Positions 11,737 to 22,582 of a stretch of DNA of 64,000 nucleotides are shown one piece after another. The translations under genes were made by a program, and so were the position numbers. Position 1 is the first letter of the stretch. Each line of letters starts with the position of its first letter. The notes under the pieces are model-generated. The model made no database searches. It was not told the DNA's origin and was given only the letters and a program-made list of their open reading frames with translations. This stretch comes from Pantoea sp. Eser (GTDB lineage: Bacteria; Pseudomonadota; Gammaproteobacteria; Enterobacterales; Enterobacteriaceae), in the NCBI GenBank assembly GCA_009830035.1, contig SZZY01000002.1:372001-436000 (forward strand), read 5' to 3'.

Positions 11737-14700
11737 TTACAACAACGTTAAGAGCGCCTGCAGCGGATGGCGCATTCCGTTACCTTCCACCCGCTTGACC
11801 TGGCTGCGGCAGGAGTAACCGGTGGCAAGACAGCGCTGACGCGGTAATCGCTGCAGCTGTGGATGCCAGGAGAGCGCGTAGATCCCCAGCGAGTTTTCGA
11901 GGTTTTTTGTTTCGTGGCCGTAGGTGCCCGCCATGCCACAGCAGCCCACATTGATATTCTCCAGCTTTGCGCCAAAGCGGGAAAAAATCTCTTGCCACTG
12001 ATTCGGCGCGGACGGCAACGCTGTCACTTCGGTACAGTGAGCGAACAGATACCACGACTCGCCCGCGGTGCTCTGCACTTCCCGCTCCGCCAGCGCACTC
12101 TGCAACCACTCATGCACCAGCAGCACGCTGAAGTCACCGCGCGCCTCGCCCAACGTCTGACGATACTCATCGCGGTAGCAGAGCACGGTGGCGGGATCGA
12201 CCCCGACCATCGGCATACCGAGCCGCGCCACCCGGTTCAGGAAATCGGCGGTCCGGCTGGCGGTACGGGCAAAGCGTTGCAGGAAGCCTTTCACATGCTG
12301 CGCTTTACCATTCGGCGAGAACGGCAGCAGAACCGGCCGGTAGCCGAGCTTCTCAATCAGCCGGATAAAATCATTCACCAGCTGCGCTTCGTAGAAGCTG
12401 GTAAACGGATCCTGCACCACCAGCACGCATTTCGCCTGTTCGGCAGCCGGCAGTCGCTCCAGCTGCTCCAGCGTAATGTTCATGGCGGGATGGCCGCTCA
12501 ACTGCTGCTTCAGCGTCGGTGAAGAGAGCAACGGCAGATCGACCATGCCGATCTGGATTTTGCTCAGCTCTTTTAGCCACGGCTGGCGCAGAAAGAAGTT
12601 AAAGGTTTTGGCGGCCTTTGCCATTAATGGCGCGTAGCTTTCGACCGCCGCCACCAGATGATCGCTGACCGGACGCAGATAACGGGTGTGGTAAAGCTGT
12701 AAGAAGCGCGAGCGGAAGCTGGGTACGTCAATCTTGATCGGACACTGCGTTGAGCAGGCTTTGCAGGCCAGACAGCCTGACATCGCCTCTTTTACCTCGT
12801 GCGAGAAATCGTATTCCCCTTTACCGGCGTGCCAGCTGTTACGGGTACGGGCGATCAGCCCGCGCAGCGAAAGCCGGCTCTCCGGTAACTGCTTCTCCAG
12901 CATCAGCGGATCCACACCCTGATTAGCCAGCAGTCGCAGCCATTCCCGCGTCAGGGTCGCTCGGCCTTTGGGAGAATGGATGCGGTTACGGGTGATCTTC
13001 ATCGACGGACACATCGGGCTGCGAACATCAAAGTTAAAGCACAGGCCGTTACCGTTACACTCCATCGCGCCGCGCCACTCGTCGCGTACCGTGAGCGAAA
13101 CCTGGCGATCGAAGGTGCCACGCTTCTCCGCATCGACCTGCATCATCTCGTCATGGCTGTCATAAGGGGTACAGATTTTGCCAGGATTGAGGCGGTTATG
13201 CGGATCGAATGCCGATTTGATGCGGCGCAGCTCATTAAACAGGGTTTCGCCAAAGAACGCCGGGCTGTACTGTGCGCGGAAGCCTTTGCCGTGCTCACCC
13301 CACAGCAATCCGCCGTAGCGCGCCGTCAGGGCCACTACTTCGTCGGAGATCTGCTTCATAAGCATCTCCTGCTGCGGATCGCACATGTCCAGCGCCGGAC
13401 GGACATGCAGCACGCCGGCATCAACGTGACCGAACATGCCGTAGCTCAGCCCGTGGCTGTCAAGCAAGGCGCGGAATTCGACAATGTAATCAGCTAGGCT
13501 TTCCGGCGGAACGGCGGTATCTTCGACGAACGGGATCGGCTTGGCGCGGCCTTCGGCATTACCCAGCAGCCCCACCGCTTTTTTGCGCATGTTATAGATA
13601 CGCTCAATGCCCTGCAGATCGTCACAGAACTGATAACCGATGACGCCGCCCTGCTGTTGCGCCATCAGCGCATCCAGCCGCGCACAGAGCTGACTGATTT
13701 GGCTGTCAATCAGCGCAGCGTTATCACCGGCAAACTCGACGATGTTCAGCCCCAGCATCTCTTTATCCGGCACGTCGGTAATCAGTTCCCGCACTGAATG
13801 CCAGACGATATCTTCACGCGCCAGGTTAAGCACTTTTGAGTCGACGGTTTCGACCGACAGCGCTTGTGCTTCCACCATGAATGGCGCATTACGCAGTGCA
13901 GAATCGAACGAATCATATTTGATGTTGACCAGCCGCCGCACTTTAGGCAGTGGCGTGATATCCAGCCGCGCTTCGGTGATAAAGGCCAGCGTCCCTTCGG
14001 CTCCGCACAGCAGACGCGTCAGGTCGAAGGTTTGCATATCGTCGCTGAACACGTGACGCAGGTCGTAACCGGTCAGGAAGCGGTTCAGCCGCGGGAATTT
14101 TTCGAGGATCAGCTCACGCTGCTCACGACAGCGGCTCAGCACCTGCTGATAGATGCGCCCTTCTGGGGTTGCCGTGCGGGCAATCGTTTTAGCCAGCGCC
14201 GTCGCCATCGGCCGGGTATCGAGAATATCGCCCCCCAGCAGCACCGCTCGCAGACCAATGACGTGATCGGAGGTTTTACCATACACCAGCGATCCCTGGC
14301 CGGAGGCATCGGTATTGATCATCCCGCCCAGCGTCGCGCGATTACTGGTCGACAGCTCGGGCGAGAAGAAAAAGCCATAGGGCTTAAGCCAGGCGTTCAA
14401 CTGATCTTTGATCACGCCCGCTTCTACCCGCACCCAGCCCTCGTCCGTATTGATCTCGAGGATACGGTTCATGTAGCGCGACATATCAACAATAATGCCC
14501 TGGTTCAGCGACTGACCGTTGGTGCCGGTGCCCCCGCCGCGTGGCGTAAACACCAGGCTTTCAAAGCGTGGCTCGCCGGCCACCCGGGCGATCAGCGCAA
14601 CGTCAGCGGTTGAGCGCGGAAACAGCGCCGCGTCAGGCAGCAGTTGATAGATGCTGTTATCGGTAGAGAGTGAAAGGCGGTCAGCGTAGCTGGTGGCGGT

Positions 14701-14790
14701 GTCGCCGGTAAACCCCTGCTCTTTCAGCGACTCAAGCAATGTCAGCACCAGTTGAACGAGGCCGGGCGCCGGCGAAATCTGTGGGATCAT
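11737..14790 (-). CDS. ydiJ: FAD-linked oxidase / Fe-S protein YdiJ (D-2-hydroxyglutarate dehydrogenase type)
   Basis: Large flavoprotein of 1017 residues, colinear with E. coli YdiJ (1018). The N-terminal FAD-binding PCMH domain is at about 45-280 (TPRGGGTGTNGQ, TDASGQGSLVYGKTSDHV). The FAD-oxidase C domain runs to about 530 (MFGHVDAGVLHVRP, GEHGKGFR). The ferredoxin-like part carries SGCLACKACSTQCPIKIDVP (near 660), and the C-terminal CCG region has NVGCCGMAGTYGHE. Homologues oxidise D-2-hydroxyglutarate; that assignment rests on family knowledge. Transcribed away from ydiK. Intact over 3 kb, in contrast to its neighbours. Confidence 0.95.
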   Translation of the reverse strand: MIPQISPAPGLVQLVLTLLESLKEQGFTGDTATSYADRLSLSTDNSIYQLLPDAALFPRSTADVALIARVAGEPRFESLVFTPRGGGTGTNGQSLNQGIIVDMSRYMNRILEINTDEGWVRVEAGVIKDQLNAWLKPYGFFFSPELSTSNRATLGGMINTDASGQGSLVYGKTSDHVIGLRAVLLGGDILDTRPMATALAKTIARTATPEGRIYQQVLSRCREQRELILEKFPRLNRFLTGYDLRHVFSDDMQTFDLTRLLCGAEGTLAFITEARLDITPLPKVRRLVNIKYDSFDSALRNAPFMVEAQALSVETVDSKVLNLAREDIVWHSVRELITDVPDKEMLGLNIVEFAGDNAALIDSQISQLCARLDALMAQQQGGVIGYQFCDDLQGIERIYNMRKKAVGLLGNAEGRAKPIPFVEDTAVPPESLADYIVEFRALLDSHGLSYGMFGHVDAGVLHVRPALDMCDPQQEMLMKQISDEVVALTARYGGLLWGEHGKGFRAQYSPAFFGETLFNELRRIKSAFDPHNRLNPGKICTPYDSHDEMMQVDAEKRGTFDRQVSLTVRDEWRGAMECNGNGLCFNFDVRSPMCPSMKITRNRIHSPKGRATLTREWLRLLANQGVDPLMLEKQLPESRLSLRGLIARTRNSWHAGKGEYDFSHEVKEAMSGCLACKACSTQCPIKIDVPSFRSRFLQLYHTRYLRPVSDHLVAAVESYAPLMAKAAKTFNFFLRQPWLKELSKIQIGMVDLPLLSSPTLKQQLSGHPAMNITLEQLERLPAAEQAKCVLVVQDPFTSFYEAQLVNDFIRLIEKLGYRPVLLPFSPNGKAQHVKGFLQRFARTASRTADFLNRVARLGMPMVGVDPATVLCYRDEYRQTLGEARGDFSVLLVHEWLQSALAEREVQSTAGESWYLFAHCTEVTALPSAPNQWQEIFSRFGAKLENINVGCCGMAGTYGHETKNLENSLGIYALSWHPQLQRLPRQRCLATGYSCRSQVKRVEGNGMRHPLQALLTLL

Positions 14791-14986
14791 TATTGTCTAA
14801 CCGAAGATGTTGTAAACGTTTGCGTTTGCGGTCCCTCGTTTTATCACATTTTTTTGCCGCCCGCCGTTTTTTCAGGAAAGGGAAAAGCTTTCCCTGCTGC
14901 TCTGTTTAATCCGCACTAAATAGATTATGATGAAAGCGGGCACTGAGAGCCCGGCTAATGAAGGATTTAGACGAGGTTATGAGTCG

Positions 14987-15740
14987 ATGATGAAAAGCCT
15001 GTATCGGGACGTGGATTTACCACAGATACTTTTTACCCTCATGTTCATTTTTTTACTGATCATCGCCTGTTTGTGGGTGGCACAGCCCTTTATTCTGGGT
15101 TTTGCCTAGGCAAGCATGGTGGTGATGGCCATGACCCTGCTGTTTATTATTCCTATCGCCCTGCTGGTCAGCAGCCTGATCGATAACAGCGCGCCGGTAA
15201 TCGCCTTAGTGACGGAAGGCCATTTGATGCCGCAACTGCTGTGGCTCAACGATGTGCCGATGGTCGGCGAAAAGCTTTATGCCAGTTATCACAAGCTGGT
15301 GGAAGGCGGGGGTGCTGGGCGGCATTGGCCTTGCGGTCTCCGGCATTCCTTACGCCACGCTGCTCACGGTGCTGATGATCCTCTGCTGTCTGGTGCAGAT
15401 TGGTCCGCTGCTGGTGCCGGCCATTATCTATCTCTACTGGAACGGTGATACCATCTGGGGCACCGTACTGCTGGTCTGGAGTTGCGTGGTCGGTACGCTG
15501 GATAACGTGCTGCGCCCGGTGCTGATTCGGATGGGCGCTGACCTGCCGATGATATTGATCATTTCCGAGGTCATCGGCGGCCTGTTCGCCTTCGGCATGA
15601 TTGGCTTATTTATTGGTCCGGTGGTGTTGGCGGTATCTTACCGCCTGGTGTCGGTCTGGGTGCATGAAGCGCCCGTGCCAGACGATGACCTGCTGGCCGT
15701 AGCGGAAGTCCTCGCCGATCACGACGAAACCCCGCATTAA
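14987..15740 (+). pseudogene. ydiK: AI-2E-family transporter YdiK with two internal deletions
   Basis: E. coli YdiK is a permease-like inner-membrane protein of about 370 residues. Here MMKSLYRDVDLPQILF through QPFILGFA ends at an amber codon (15107-15109). The sequence resumes at MTLLFIIPIALLVSS with about 25-30 residues missing. Near 15308 the frame shifts and about 90 residues (several helices) are missing before GGIGLAVSGIPYATLLTVL. The C-terminal third up to YRLVSVWVHE is well preserved. Non-functional. Confidence 0.92.
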
Positions 15741-16003
15741 ATCTGCTTCAGCAATGGTTAGGGCGGTTAATGATGATTGACCGCCCCGATTATTCTGCGT
15801 CACGTAAAGTTTATTTTTCATTAGCGGTTTTTAAGAAAAAAGCCATCTTTGGCTCCGAATCACCAATTCAGCGGTAAAAAAGATTACTTTCTGCACTGTT
15901 TCTTAAAGGAAATGCAGTATAAAAGGTGACAAAAGATTATAGGCTTTAAACTAATAAGAGGATTCTTAAAGACGTCAGCCGGTCTGGTGAATAACATGTT
16001 CTA
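15741..16003 (+). other. ydiK-rprA intergenic region
   Basis: Contains an inverted repeat GGGCGGT/ACCGCCC (15761-15786), a possible weak terminator for ydiK without a T-run, and A+T-rich promoter sequence for rprA with an RcsB-like site. No gene seen. Confidence 0.4.
15957..15969 (+). promoter_or_regulatory. RcsB-box-like site upstream of rprA
   Basis: AGAGGATTCTTAA resembles the inverted RcsB consensus TAGGAATATTCTTAA, with a 2-base gap. It is centred about 41 bases before the predicted rprA start. RcsB activates rprA in E. coli. Confidence 0.45.
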
Positions 16004-16111
16004 TATGTTCGAAATCAACTCACTGATTTCTAAACAAACTTTTTCCCCTGAGTAAAGTAAAGAATTGCTGTGTGTAGTCTTTGCCCATCCCCTGTGATGG
16101 GCTTTTTTTTT
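16004..16111 (+). ncRNA. rprA: Small regulatory RNA RprA
   Basis: The stretch matches the E. coli RprA I recall in its 5' hairpin (GAAATCA/TGATTTC), the single-stranded CCCCTGAG core at 16045, GAATTGCTGTGTGTAGTCTT and the terminator hairpin GCCCATC/GATGGGC followed by T9. The length of about 105-108 nt and the location between ydiK and ppsA also fit. RprA is an Hfq-dependent sRNA that activates rpoS translation and controls biofilm genes in response to the Rcs phosphorelay. The 5' end (16004) is estimated from alignment to the E. coli RNA. Confidence 0.9.
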
Positions 16112-16137
16112 GCCTGTCACTGACCAGCCTTAAATAG

Positions 16138-16162
16138 AAAAAGGCCAGCAAAGCTGGCCTTT
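16138..16162 (-). terminator. Terminator of ppsA
   Basis: On the minus strand, stem GGCCAGC/GCTGGCC with loop TTT is followed by TTTTT, 22 bases past the ppsA stop. Confidence 0.85.
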
Positions 16163-16184
16163 AGCGGTAAATCGGGGCTTGTCG

Positions 16185-18569
16185 TCAGGCAGATTTGTTT
16201 AACTGCGCCAGGCTTACCCAGGTCTCGACAACGGTGTCCGGGTTGAGCGATAAACTGTCAATCCCCTCCTCCATCAGCCAGGCGGCAAAGTCCTGATGAT
16301 CTGACGGTCCCTGACCACAAATCCCGACATACTTGCCCTGCTTTTTCGCTGCCTTGATCGCCATCGACAGCAGCGCCTTGACGGCTTCGTTGCGCTCATC
16401 AAACAGCGCTGAAACCACGCCGGAATCGCGGTCCAGTCCCAGCGTCAGCTGGGTCATGTCATTTGACCCGATCGAGAAGCCATCGAAGTGCTGCAGGAAC
16501 TGCTCCGCCAGTAAAGCGTTGGACGGAATTTCACACATCATGATTACCTTCAGCCCGTTCTCACCGCGCTTCAGTCCCTGACGGGCCAGCTCTTCGATCA
16601 CCGCCTGCGCCTGACCAACGGTGCGCACGAACGGGATTATGATCTCCACGTTAGTCAGCCCCATCTCATTGCGCACCCGCTTCACCGCTTCGCACTCCAG
16701 CGCAAAGCAGTCACGGAAACTGTCGGCCACATAGCGACCGGCACCGCGGAAGCCAAGCATCGGATTTTCTTCCTCCGGCTCGTAACGTTCACCACCGACC
16801 AGGTTGGCATATTCATTGGTTTTAAAGTCGGAAAGTCGCACAATTACCCGTTTCGGTGCAAAAGCGGCCCCAAGCGTAGCAATCCCTTCAGTCAGGCGTC
16901 CGATGTAAAATTCAACCGGATCGTCAAATCCCTTCATCATTTTACGGATCTGCTGCTGCAGTTCCGGCGTCTGCTGATCAAATTCCAGCAGCGCTTTAGG
17001 GTGGACGCCGATCATGCGATTAATGACAAATTCCAGTCGCGCCAGGCCAACGCCGTCATTCGGCAAACAGGCAAAGTCAAAGGCGCGGTCCGGGTTGCCA
17101 ACGTTCATCATGATTTTTAGCGGCAGCGTCGACAGTGAATCAACCTGCGAACTGGTGACGTCAAAATCGAGCAACTGATCGTAGACATAACCGGTATCGC
17201 CTTCGGCACAGGAGACCGTGACCTGATGGCCCTCTTTCAGACGATCGGTGGCATCGCCACAGCCGACCACTGCCGGGATCCCCAGCTCACGCGCAATGAT
17301 CGCCGCGTGACAGGTACGGCCGCCACGGTTGGTAACAATCGCCGAAGCCTTTTTCATGATCGGTTCCCAGTCCGGGTCGGTCATGTCAGTCACCAGCACA
17401 TCGCCTTTTTCGATACGGTTCATTTCGCTGATGTCGTGAATCACCTTCACTTCACCCGCGCCGATACGATGACCGATTGCGCGGCCTTCGACGACGACAC
17501 TGCCCTGACCCTGCAGCGTGTAACGCTCCATTACCTGACCGTTTGAACGGACGGTCTCAGGACGCGCCTGCACGATAAACAGCTTGCTGGTGTGACCATC
17601 TTTGGCCCATTCGATATCCATCGGACGCTTATAGTGCTGTTCAATCAGCACCGCCTGCTGCGCCAGTGCCTGCACTTCGTCATCAGAGAGACAGAAGCGA
17701 TCGCGCTCTGCCTCAGGTACATCTTCAATACGCACCTGTTCGCCATGCTCCAGTGAATCGGCATAGACCATGCGAACTTTTTTCGATCCCATATTGCGGC
17801 GCACAATCGACGGACGACCAGCCGCCAGCGTCGGTTTGTGCACATAGAACTCATCGGGGTTAACCGCGCCCTGCACCACCATCTCACCCAGGCCCAGCGC
17901 CGCAGTGATAAACACCACCTGGTCAAAGCCGGATTCAGTATCGATAGTGAACATCACGCCGGAAGCAGCAAGATCGGAACGGACCATGCGCTGAACGCCC
18001 GCTGACAGCGCCACGCCACGGTGGCCATAGCCCTGATGCACGCGGTACGAGATAGCACGGTCGTTAAACAGCGAGGCATACACATGCTTCACCGCCACCA
18101 TTACCGCTTCAATGCCCTGCACGTTGAGGAAAGTTTCCTGCTGACCGGCAAAAGAGGCATCGGGCATATCTTCAGCGGTCGCCGATGAGCGAACCGCAAA
18201 GGACGCGTCGGCATCATCAGCCGAAAGCTGCTGGTAGGCTTCCAGGATCGCCGTTTCAAGTTCAGGCAGGAACGGCGTTTCGACAATACACTGACGAATT
18301 TGCTTACCGGCTTTCGCCAGCGCATCAACATCATCAATATCAGTGCTATCCAGTAATGCATAAATGCGCTGGTTCAGTCCGCTTTGATCGAGAAACAGGT
18401 TAAAGGCGTACGACGTAGTCGCAAAACCATTAGGGACCGAGACCCCGAGCGACGACAGATTAGTAATCATTTCACCCAGAGAGGCATTTTTGCCCCCCAC
18501 CCGATCGACATCATGCATGCCAAGCTGGTTATACCAGAGCACTAGCGGCTGTTCGCCTTTATTGGACAT
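16185..18569 (-). CDS. ppsA: Phosphoenolpyruvate synthase
   Basis: Gluconeogenic enzyme converting pyruvate, ATP and water to PEP, AMP and phosphate. It has 794 residues (792 in E. coli). The N-terminal ATP-grasp domain includes [10 protein letters not shown] and [18 protein letters not shown]. The central phosphohistidine domain has GGRTCHAAI (catalytic His near 423), and the C-terminal PEP/pyruvate TIM barrel includes [17 protein letters not shown]. The ATG at 18569 is chosen because MSNKG aligns with E. coli MSNNG and an AAGGAT ribosome site precedes it. An upstream in-frame ATG exists only because of a 20-bp duplication. Regulated by PpsR, encoded divergently, and probably by Cra. Intact. 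Confidence 0.96.
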   Translation of the reverse strand: MSNKGEQPLVLWYNQLGMHDVDRVGGKNASLGEMITNLSSLGVSVPNGFATTSYAFNLFLDQSGLNQRIYALLDSTDIDDVDALAKAGKQIRQCIVETPFLPELETAILEAYQQLSADDADASFAVRSSATAEDMPDASFAGQQETFLNVQGIEAVMVAVKHVYASLFNDRAISYRVHQGYGHRGVALSAGVQRMVRSDLAASGVMFTIDTESGFDQVVFITAALGLGEMVVQGAVNPDEFYVHKPTLAAGRPSIVRRNMGSKKVRMVYADSLEHGEQVRIEDVPEAERDRFCLSDDEVQALAQQAVLIEQHYKRPMDIEWAKDGHTSKLFIVQARPETVRSNGQVMERYTLQGQGSVVVEGRAIGHRIGAGEVKVIHDISEMNRIEKGDVLVTDMTDPDWEPIMKKASAIVTNRGGRTCHAAIIARELGIPAVVGCGDATDRLKEGHQVTVSCAEGDTGYVYDQLLDFDVTSSQVDSLSTLPLKIMMNVGNPDRAFDFACLPNDGVGLARLEFVINRMIGVHPKALLEFDQQTPELQQQIRKMMKGFDDPVEFYIGRLTEGIATLGAAFAPKRVIVRLSDFKTNEYANLVGGERYEPEEENPMLGFRGAGRYVADSFRDCFALECEAVKRVRNEMGLTNVEIIIPFVRTVGQAQAVIEELARQGLKRGENGLKVIMMCEIPSNALLAEQFLQHFDGFSIGSNDMTQLTLGLDRDSGVVSALFDERNEAVKALLSMAIKAAKKQGKYVGICGQGPSDHQDFAAWLMEEGIDSLSLNPDTVVETWVSLAQLNKSA

Positions 18570-18581
18570 TGAGCTATCCTT

Positions 18582-18621
18582 TATCAATGAATGGGCACAT
18601 GTATCAATGAATGGGCACATG
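18582..18621. repeat. Perfect 20-bp tandem duplication in the ppsA leader
   Basis: TATCAATGAATGGGCACATG occurs twice head to tail (18582-18601 and 18602-18621), 13 to 52 bases upstream of the ppsA ATG. On the minus strand each unit brings an ATG, one of which is in frame with ppsA. Confidence 0.95.
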
Positions 18622-19027
18622 GAATATTCTGCAATCAACCCATTCAGCCTAGCATAAGCCCTTGGCAATGACGATCTGTTGAATCGTTAAAGCAGATTAT
18701 CGGTAACAGATTCGGAATTGTGCAAGCCAGAATAATCCGTTGCGCAAGCGGTTTATTTTTCGCTAACTGACTGATGCAAAAGTAAATGGCACCTTTTCAG
18801 TCACTTAATAATTGTTTTGTGTTACGCAACAAGCAGGATGACTATTTATGACGCTAGATAGCGTGACAGCAAAATTATGCGGAATGAAACACGCTTTCAT
18901 TTTTACTGGTGTGCTGAAATAGGGCGTTAATAATGCAACTAAAAGATTCATAACCGAGAAATATGGATTATTTATTTTATCTCGTGGCGTATTCTGACCG
19001 CTCATTCTTTGCAGAGGCCGCCCCGTC
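18622..19027. promoter_or_regulatory. ppsA-ppsR divergent promoter region
   Basis: About 400 non-coding bases between the divergent ppsA and ppsR genes, A+T rich toward ppsR. Besides the Cra-like site at 18680-18691 I see no other clear element. Confidence 0.5.
18680..18691 (+). promoter_or_regulatory. Cra (FruR)-like site upstream of ppsA
   Basis: TGAATCGTTAAA agrees with the Cra core TGAAWCSNTHHW. Cra activates ppsA in E. coli. It lies about 110 bases before the ppsA ATG. Confidence 0.55.
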
Positions 19028-19855
19028 ATGACGACTGACAGAAGCGTTTTCTATATTTCCGATGGTACTGCTATCACCGCCGAAGTGCTGGGCCATGCGG
19101 TGCTGTCACAGTTTCCGGTCAATATCACCAGCCTGACGCTGCCGTTTGTTGAAAATGTTCAGCGGGCGCAGGCGGTCAAAGCGCAGATCAACGCCCTTTA
19201 CCAGCAGAGCGGCGTGCGGCCGCTGGTGTTCTTCTCTATTGTCACGCCGGAAGTGCGCGACATCATTGTTCAGAGTGAAGGCTTTTGTCAGGACATCGTT
19301 CAGGCGCTGGTGGCCCCGCTGCAGCAGGAGCTGGGGTTATCGCCGGCGACGGTGGCTCACCGCACCCACGGTCTGGATGCCAGCAACCTCGGTAAATATG
19401 ATGCGCGTATCGCCGCGATTGATTACACCCTGGCGCATGATGACGGCATTTCGCTGCGCGGTCTGGAAGACGCTCAGGTGATTCTGTTGGGCGTGTCGCG
19501 CTGCGGCAAAACGCCCACCAGCCTCTATCTGGCGATGCAGTTTGGTATCCGCGCCGCCAACTACCCTTTTATCGCTGATGATATGGATAACCTTAAACTG
19601 CCGCCCGCGCTGCGCGCGCATCAGCATAAACTGTTCGGACTGACTATCGATCCGGAACGGCTGGCCGCCATTCGCCAAGAGCGGGCGGAAAACACCCGTT
19701 ACGCCTCAATGCGCCAGTGCCGGCTGGAAGTGGGAGAAGTGGAAGCGCTGTTCGGAACCCATCAGATCCGCTATCTCAACAGCACCAACTACTCGGTCGA
19801 GGAGATCGCCACCAAAATTCTCGACATTATGGGCCTGACCCGACGCATGTACTAA
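19028..19855 (+). CDS. ppsR: PEP synthase regulatory protein PpsR (kinase/pyrophosphorylase)
   Basis: DUF299-family bifunctional enzyme that inactivates PEP synthase by ADP-dependent phosphorylation of a Thr next to the catalytic His, and reactivates it by phosphate-dependent removal. It has 275 residues. The P-loop is GVSRCGKT (155-162). The N-terminal [17 protein letters not shown] and the C-terminal [11 protein letters not shown] are typical. Divergent from its target ppsA. Intact. Confidence 0.95.
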   Translation: MTTDRSVFYISDGTAITAEVLGHAVLSQFPVNITSLTLPFVENVQRAQAVKAQINALYQQSGVRPLVFFSIVTPEVRDIIVQSEGFCQDIVQALVAPLQQELGLSPATVAHRTHGLDASNLGKYDARIAAIDYTLAHDDGISLRGLEDAQVILLGVSRCGKTPTSLYLAMQFGIRAANYPFIADDMDNLKLPPALRAHQHKLFGLTIDPERLAAIRQERAENTRYASMRQCRLEVGEVEALFGTHQIRYLNSTNYSVEEIATKILDIMGLTRRMY

Positions 19856-20007
19856 GCGGCTCTCCGCGGTCGCGATGTAAAGCGTCACTGCCGTCGGTTT
19901 TGATTTCATTATTAATTCCCGGGTTGAATTCGCAGGCTAATGGTTTATGGTGATCACCATCACTTACCGGTATTTCACCGTTGCGAAGAATCGTTTCCGA
20001 GAAAATC

Positions 20008-21058
20008 ATGAACAAAACCGACGAACGGCGTACCGCGCGCATTGGCAACCTGATTACGCTTGCCAGCCTTGCGGCCGGACATCCTGTCTCTGACGCCATT
20101 GCTGATAACGTCACGGCGGCCCGCCAGCGTATTGCCCGTATCTTAACCGGTGAAGATCCGCGTCTGCTGGTGATTATCGTCCCCTGCTCACTGCACGACC
20201 CGAAAGCGGCGCTGGAGTATGCCGAACGCCTGAATGCCCTGCGCGTCCGTTATCAGGATCGGCTGGAGATCGTGATGCGCGCTTACTTTGAGAAGCCGCG
20301 TACCGTTGTGGGCTGGAAAGGCCTGATCTCCGATCCCGATTCTGGATGGCAGCTATGATGTGAACCGCGGGATTGTCATTGCTCGTCAGTTGCTGATCGA
20401 TATCAACGCCCTTGGCTTACCGACTGCGACCGAGTTTCTCGATATGGTGATCGGGCAGTTTATTGCCGACCTTATCAGCTGGGGCGCAATTGGTGCCAGT
20501 ACCACCGAAAGTCAGATCCACCGTGAAATGGCTTCTGCACTCTCCCGTCCGGTCGGCTTTAAAAATGGCACCGACGGCAATGTGCGCATTGCGGTGGATG
20601 CGATTCGTGCCGCCCGCGCCAGCCATATGTTCCTGTCGCCGGATAAGCTCGGTCAGATGACCATCTATCAGACCAGCGGCAACCCGCATGGCCATGTGAT
20701 CCTGGCGGTGGCAAGAAGCCTAACTATCATGCCAGCGATGTGGCAGACGCGGCGGCCAGCTTGACCGAGTTTAACTTGCCGCAACAGCTGGTGATTGACT
20801 TCAACCACGGCAACTGCCTGAAGCAGCATCGCCGCCGGCTTGATGTGGCGGCCGATGTGACGCAGCAGATCGTAGCCGGATCGCGCGCGGTCGCCGGCGG
20901 ATGATTGAGAGCTTCCTTTAAGTAAGAGGGCAATCAAAAAGTGGTCGGCGGTGAACCGCTGGTTTATGGCCAGTCGATTACCGATCCCTGCCTCGGCTGG
21001 CAGGACTAGTGAAGCGGTGCTTGCCCTGCTCGCCGAGGCAGTCTGCTGCCGTTTCTGA
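20008..21058 (+). pseudogene. aroH: Trp-sensitive DAHP synthase AroH, multiply frameshifted
   Basis: First enzyme of the shikimate pathway in one of three isoforms (348 residues in E. coli). [12 protein letters not shown] to [10 protein letters not shown] is followed by a one-base insertion near 20340. The next frame runs from [14 protein letters not shown] through FKNGTDGNVRIAVDAIRAA. A base is missing near 20704 (before GGKKPNYHASD) and another near 20899. The tail has further stops before YGQSITDPCLGW. The active-site motif GPCS is VPCS here. No TrpR operator was seen upstream. Aromatic synthesis would depend on AroF/AroG encoded elsewhere. Confidence 0.93.
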
Positions 21059-21059
21059 G

Positions 21060-22511
21060 TTAGCTGGAGCAGCTCACCTCTAAGGTTTTGCCCCAGTCTG
21101 GTGGCCGTTGACGATATTCAGCGGCCGTCTGATCGCTGAAAGGTTGCTGCAGCGCCTGGTGCAATCGCGCCAGCGCGCCCTGCTCTCCTCGCTCTGCCTC
21201 GTCAATCGCCTGCTGCGCCAGATAGTTACGCAACACCACTGCCGGATTCGATGATTTCATCACTGCCTGACGGCTGTCATCACTGGCCTCTTCCTGCAAT
21301 AACCGCGCACGATAGCGCTGGTACCAGCGATCAAAGGTTTCACGATCGATAAACTCATCGCGCAGCGGTGAACGGGTTTCAGCCTGCTGCGTCTCACTTA
21401 ACAAGCGGAAGGTCAGCGTGTAATCGCTGTGCTCTTTGGTCATCAGCGCCAGCAGTTCGGTCAGAATCTCGTTGTCGCCGCTCTCCGCCGTCAGCAAACC
21501 AAGCTTAGCCCGCATCCGTTCGCCCCAGACCCGCATCAGTTCCGGTTCGTAAACGCTCAGCGCCTGCTTCAGTTGCTCAGTGGTCATCAGCCCGGACAGC
21601 GCATGCGCCAGCCGGTTGAGGTTCCACAAGCCGATCATCGGCTGGTTTTCGAAGCTGTAGCGCCCCTGATGGTCGCTGTGATTGCAGATGTAATCGGGCT
21701 GGTAGTCATCAAAGAAACCGAACGGGCCATAATCGATGGTCAGACCAAGAATCGACATGTTGTCAGTATTCATCACGCCATGGGCGAAACCGACGCTCTG
21801 CCACAGCGCGATCAGCCGTGCCGTGCGCAGGACCACGTCGGTAAACCACAGCTGATAGCGTTCAGCTTCGTCTCCCAGCTGAGGCCAGCGGTGGCGGATC
21901 GCATAATCAGCCAGTTGCTGCACCTTATCCTGCTGCTGACTGTAAAAGAAATGTTCGAAGTGGCCGAAGCGCAGATGGCTCGGCGAAATCCGCATCAGCA
22001 TGGCGCCACGTTCCGGCGTTTCACGATAGACCGGCTCATCGCCAATCGATAACGTCAGCGCCCGGGTAGTTGGAATGCCCAGATGATGCAGCGCCTCTGA
22101 GGCCAGAAATTCGCGCACGCTGGAACGGATCACTGCACGACCGTCCCCTATCCGTGAATAGGGCGTCAGACCTGCGCCTTTCAGATGCCAGTCAAGCTTA
22201 CTGCCATCTTCCAGCCGCTGTTCGCCCAGCAGAATACCGCGCCCGTCGCCCAGTTGCCCGGCCCAGACGCCAAACTGGTGGCCGCTGTAAACCTGCGCCA
22301 GCGGTTGCATGCCGGGTAATAAGGCCGCGCCGTGCCAGACATCATGACCGTCATCGGTAAACAGCGCCTCATCCAGCCCCATTGAAGCGGCCAGTGGTGC
22401 GTTATGGTAGAGCAGGCGTCCGCCTGCCAACGGCGTGGGGGTAAGCGCGGTGTAACACCCTGTCAGTTCGCGAAACCAGGTGTTGTCAAAGGTAACCTTG
22501 CCAGTGGACAT
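21060..22511 (-). CDS. selO: Protein adenylyltransferase SelO (YdiU)
   Basis: Pseudokinase-fold enzyme that AMPylates proteins in redox stress. It has 483 residues. The glycine-rich segment [19 protein letters not shown] is followed by [37 protein letters not shown] and a C-terminal CSS, where Cys replaces the selenocysteine of eukaryotic SelO. The ATG at 22511 is chosen over an upstream in-frame ATG because GGGAG lies eight bases before it and the upstream 47 residues have no counterpart in E. coli. Intact. Confidence 0.93.
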   Translation of the reverse strand: MSTGKVTFDNTWFRELTGCYTALTPTPLAGGRLLYHNAPLAASMGLDEALFTDDGHDVWHGAALLPGMQPLAQVYSGHQFGVWAGQLGDGRGILLGEQRLEDGSKLDWHLKGAGLTPYSRIGDGRAVIRSSVREFLASEALHHLGIPTTRALTLSIGDEPVYRETPERGAMLMRISPSHLRFGHFEHFFYSQQQDKVQQLADYAIRHRWPQLGDEAERYQLWFTDVVLRTARLIALWQSVGFAHGVMNTDNMSILGLTIDYGPFGFFDDYQPDYICNHSDHQGRYSFENQPMIGLWNLNRLAHALSGLMTTEQLKQALSVYEPELMRVWGERMRAKLGLLTAESGDNEILTELLALMTKEHSDYTLTFRLLSETQQAETRSPLRDEFIDRETFDRWYQRYRARLLQEEASDDSRQAVMKSSNPAVVLRNYLAQQAIDEAERGEQGALARLHQALQQPFSDQTAAEYRQRPPDWGKTLEVSCSS

Positions 22512-22582
22512 TGTTTCTCCCATGCGACGCTCAGCGATACGTCGTTCAGCTAAAACCTTCAGTGTAACGCTGATATCAGGGA

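Noticed and set aside
12371..14613. Several long open frames on both strands within ydiJ
   Set aside because: They are shadows of the 1017-codon YdiJ frame, which matches its family end to end.
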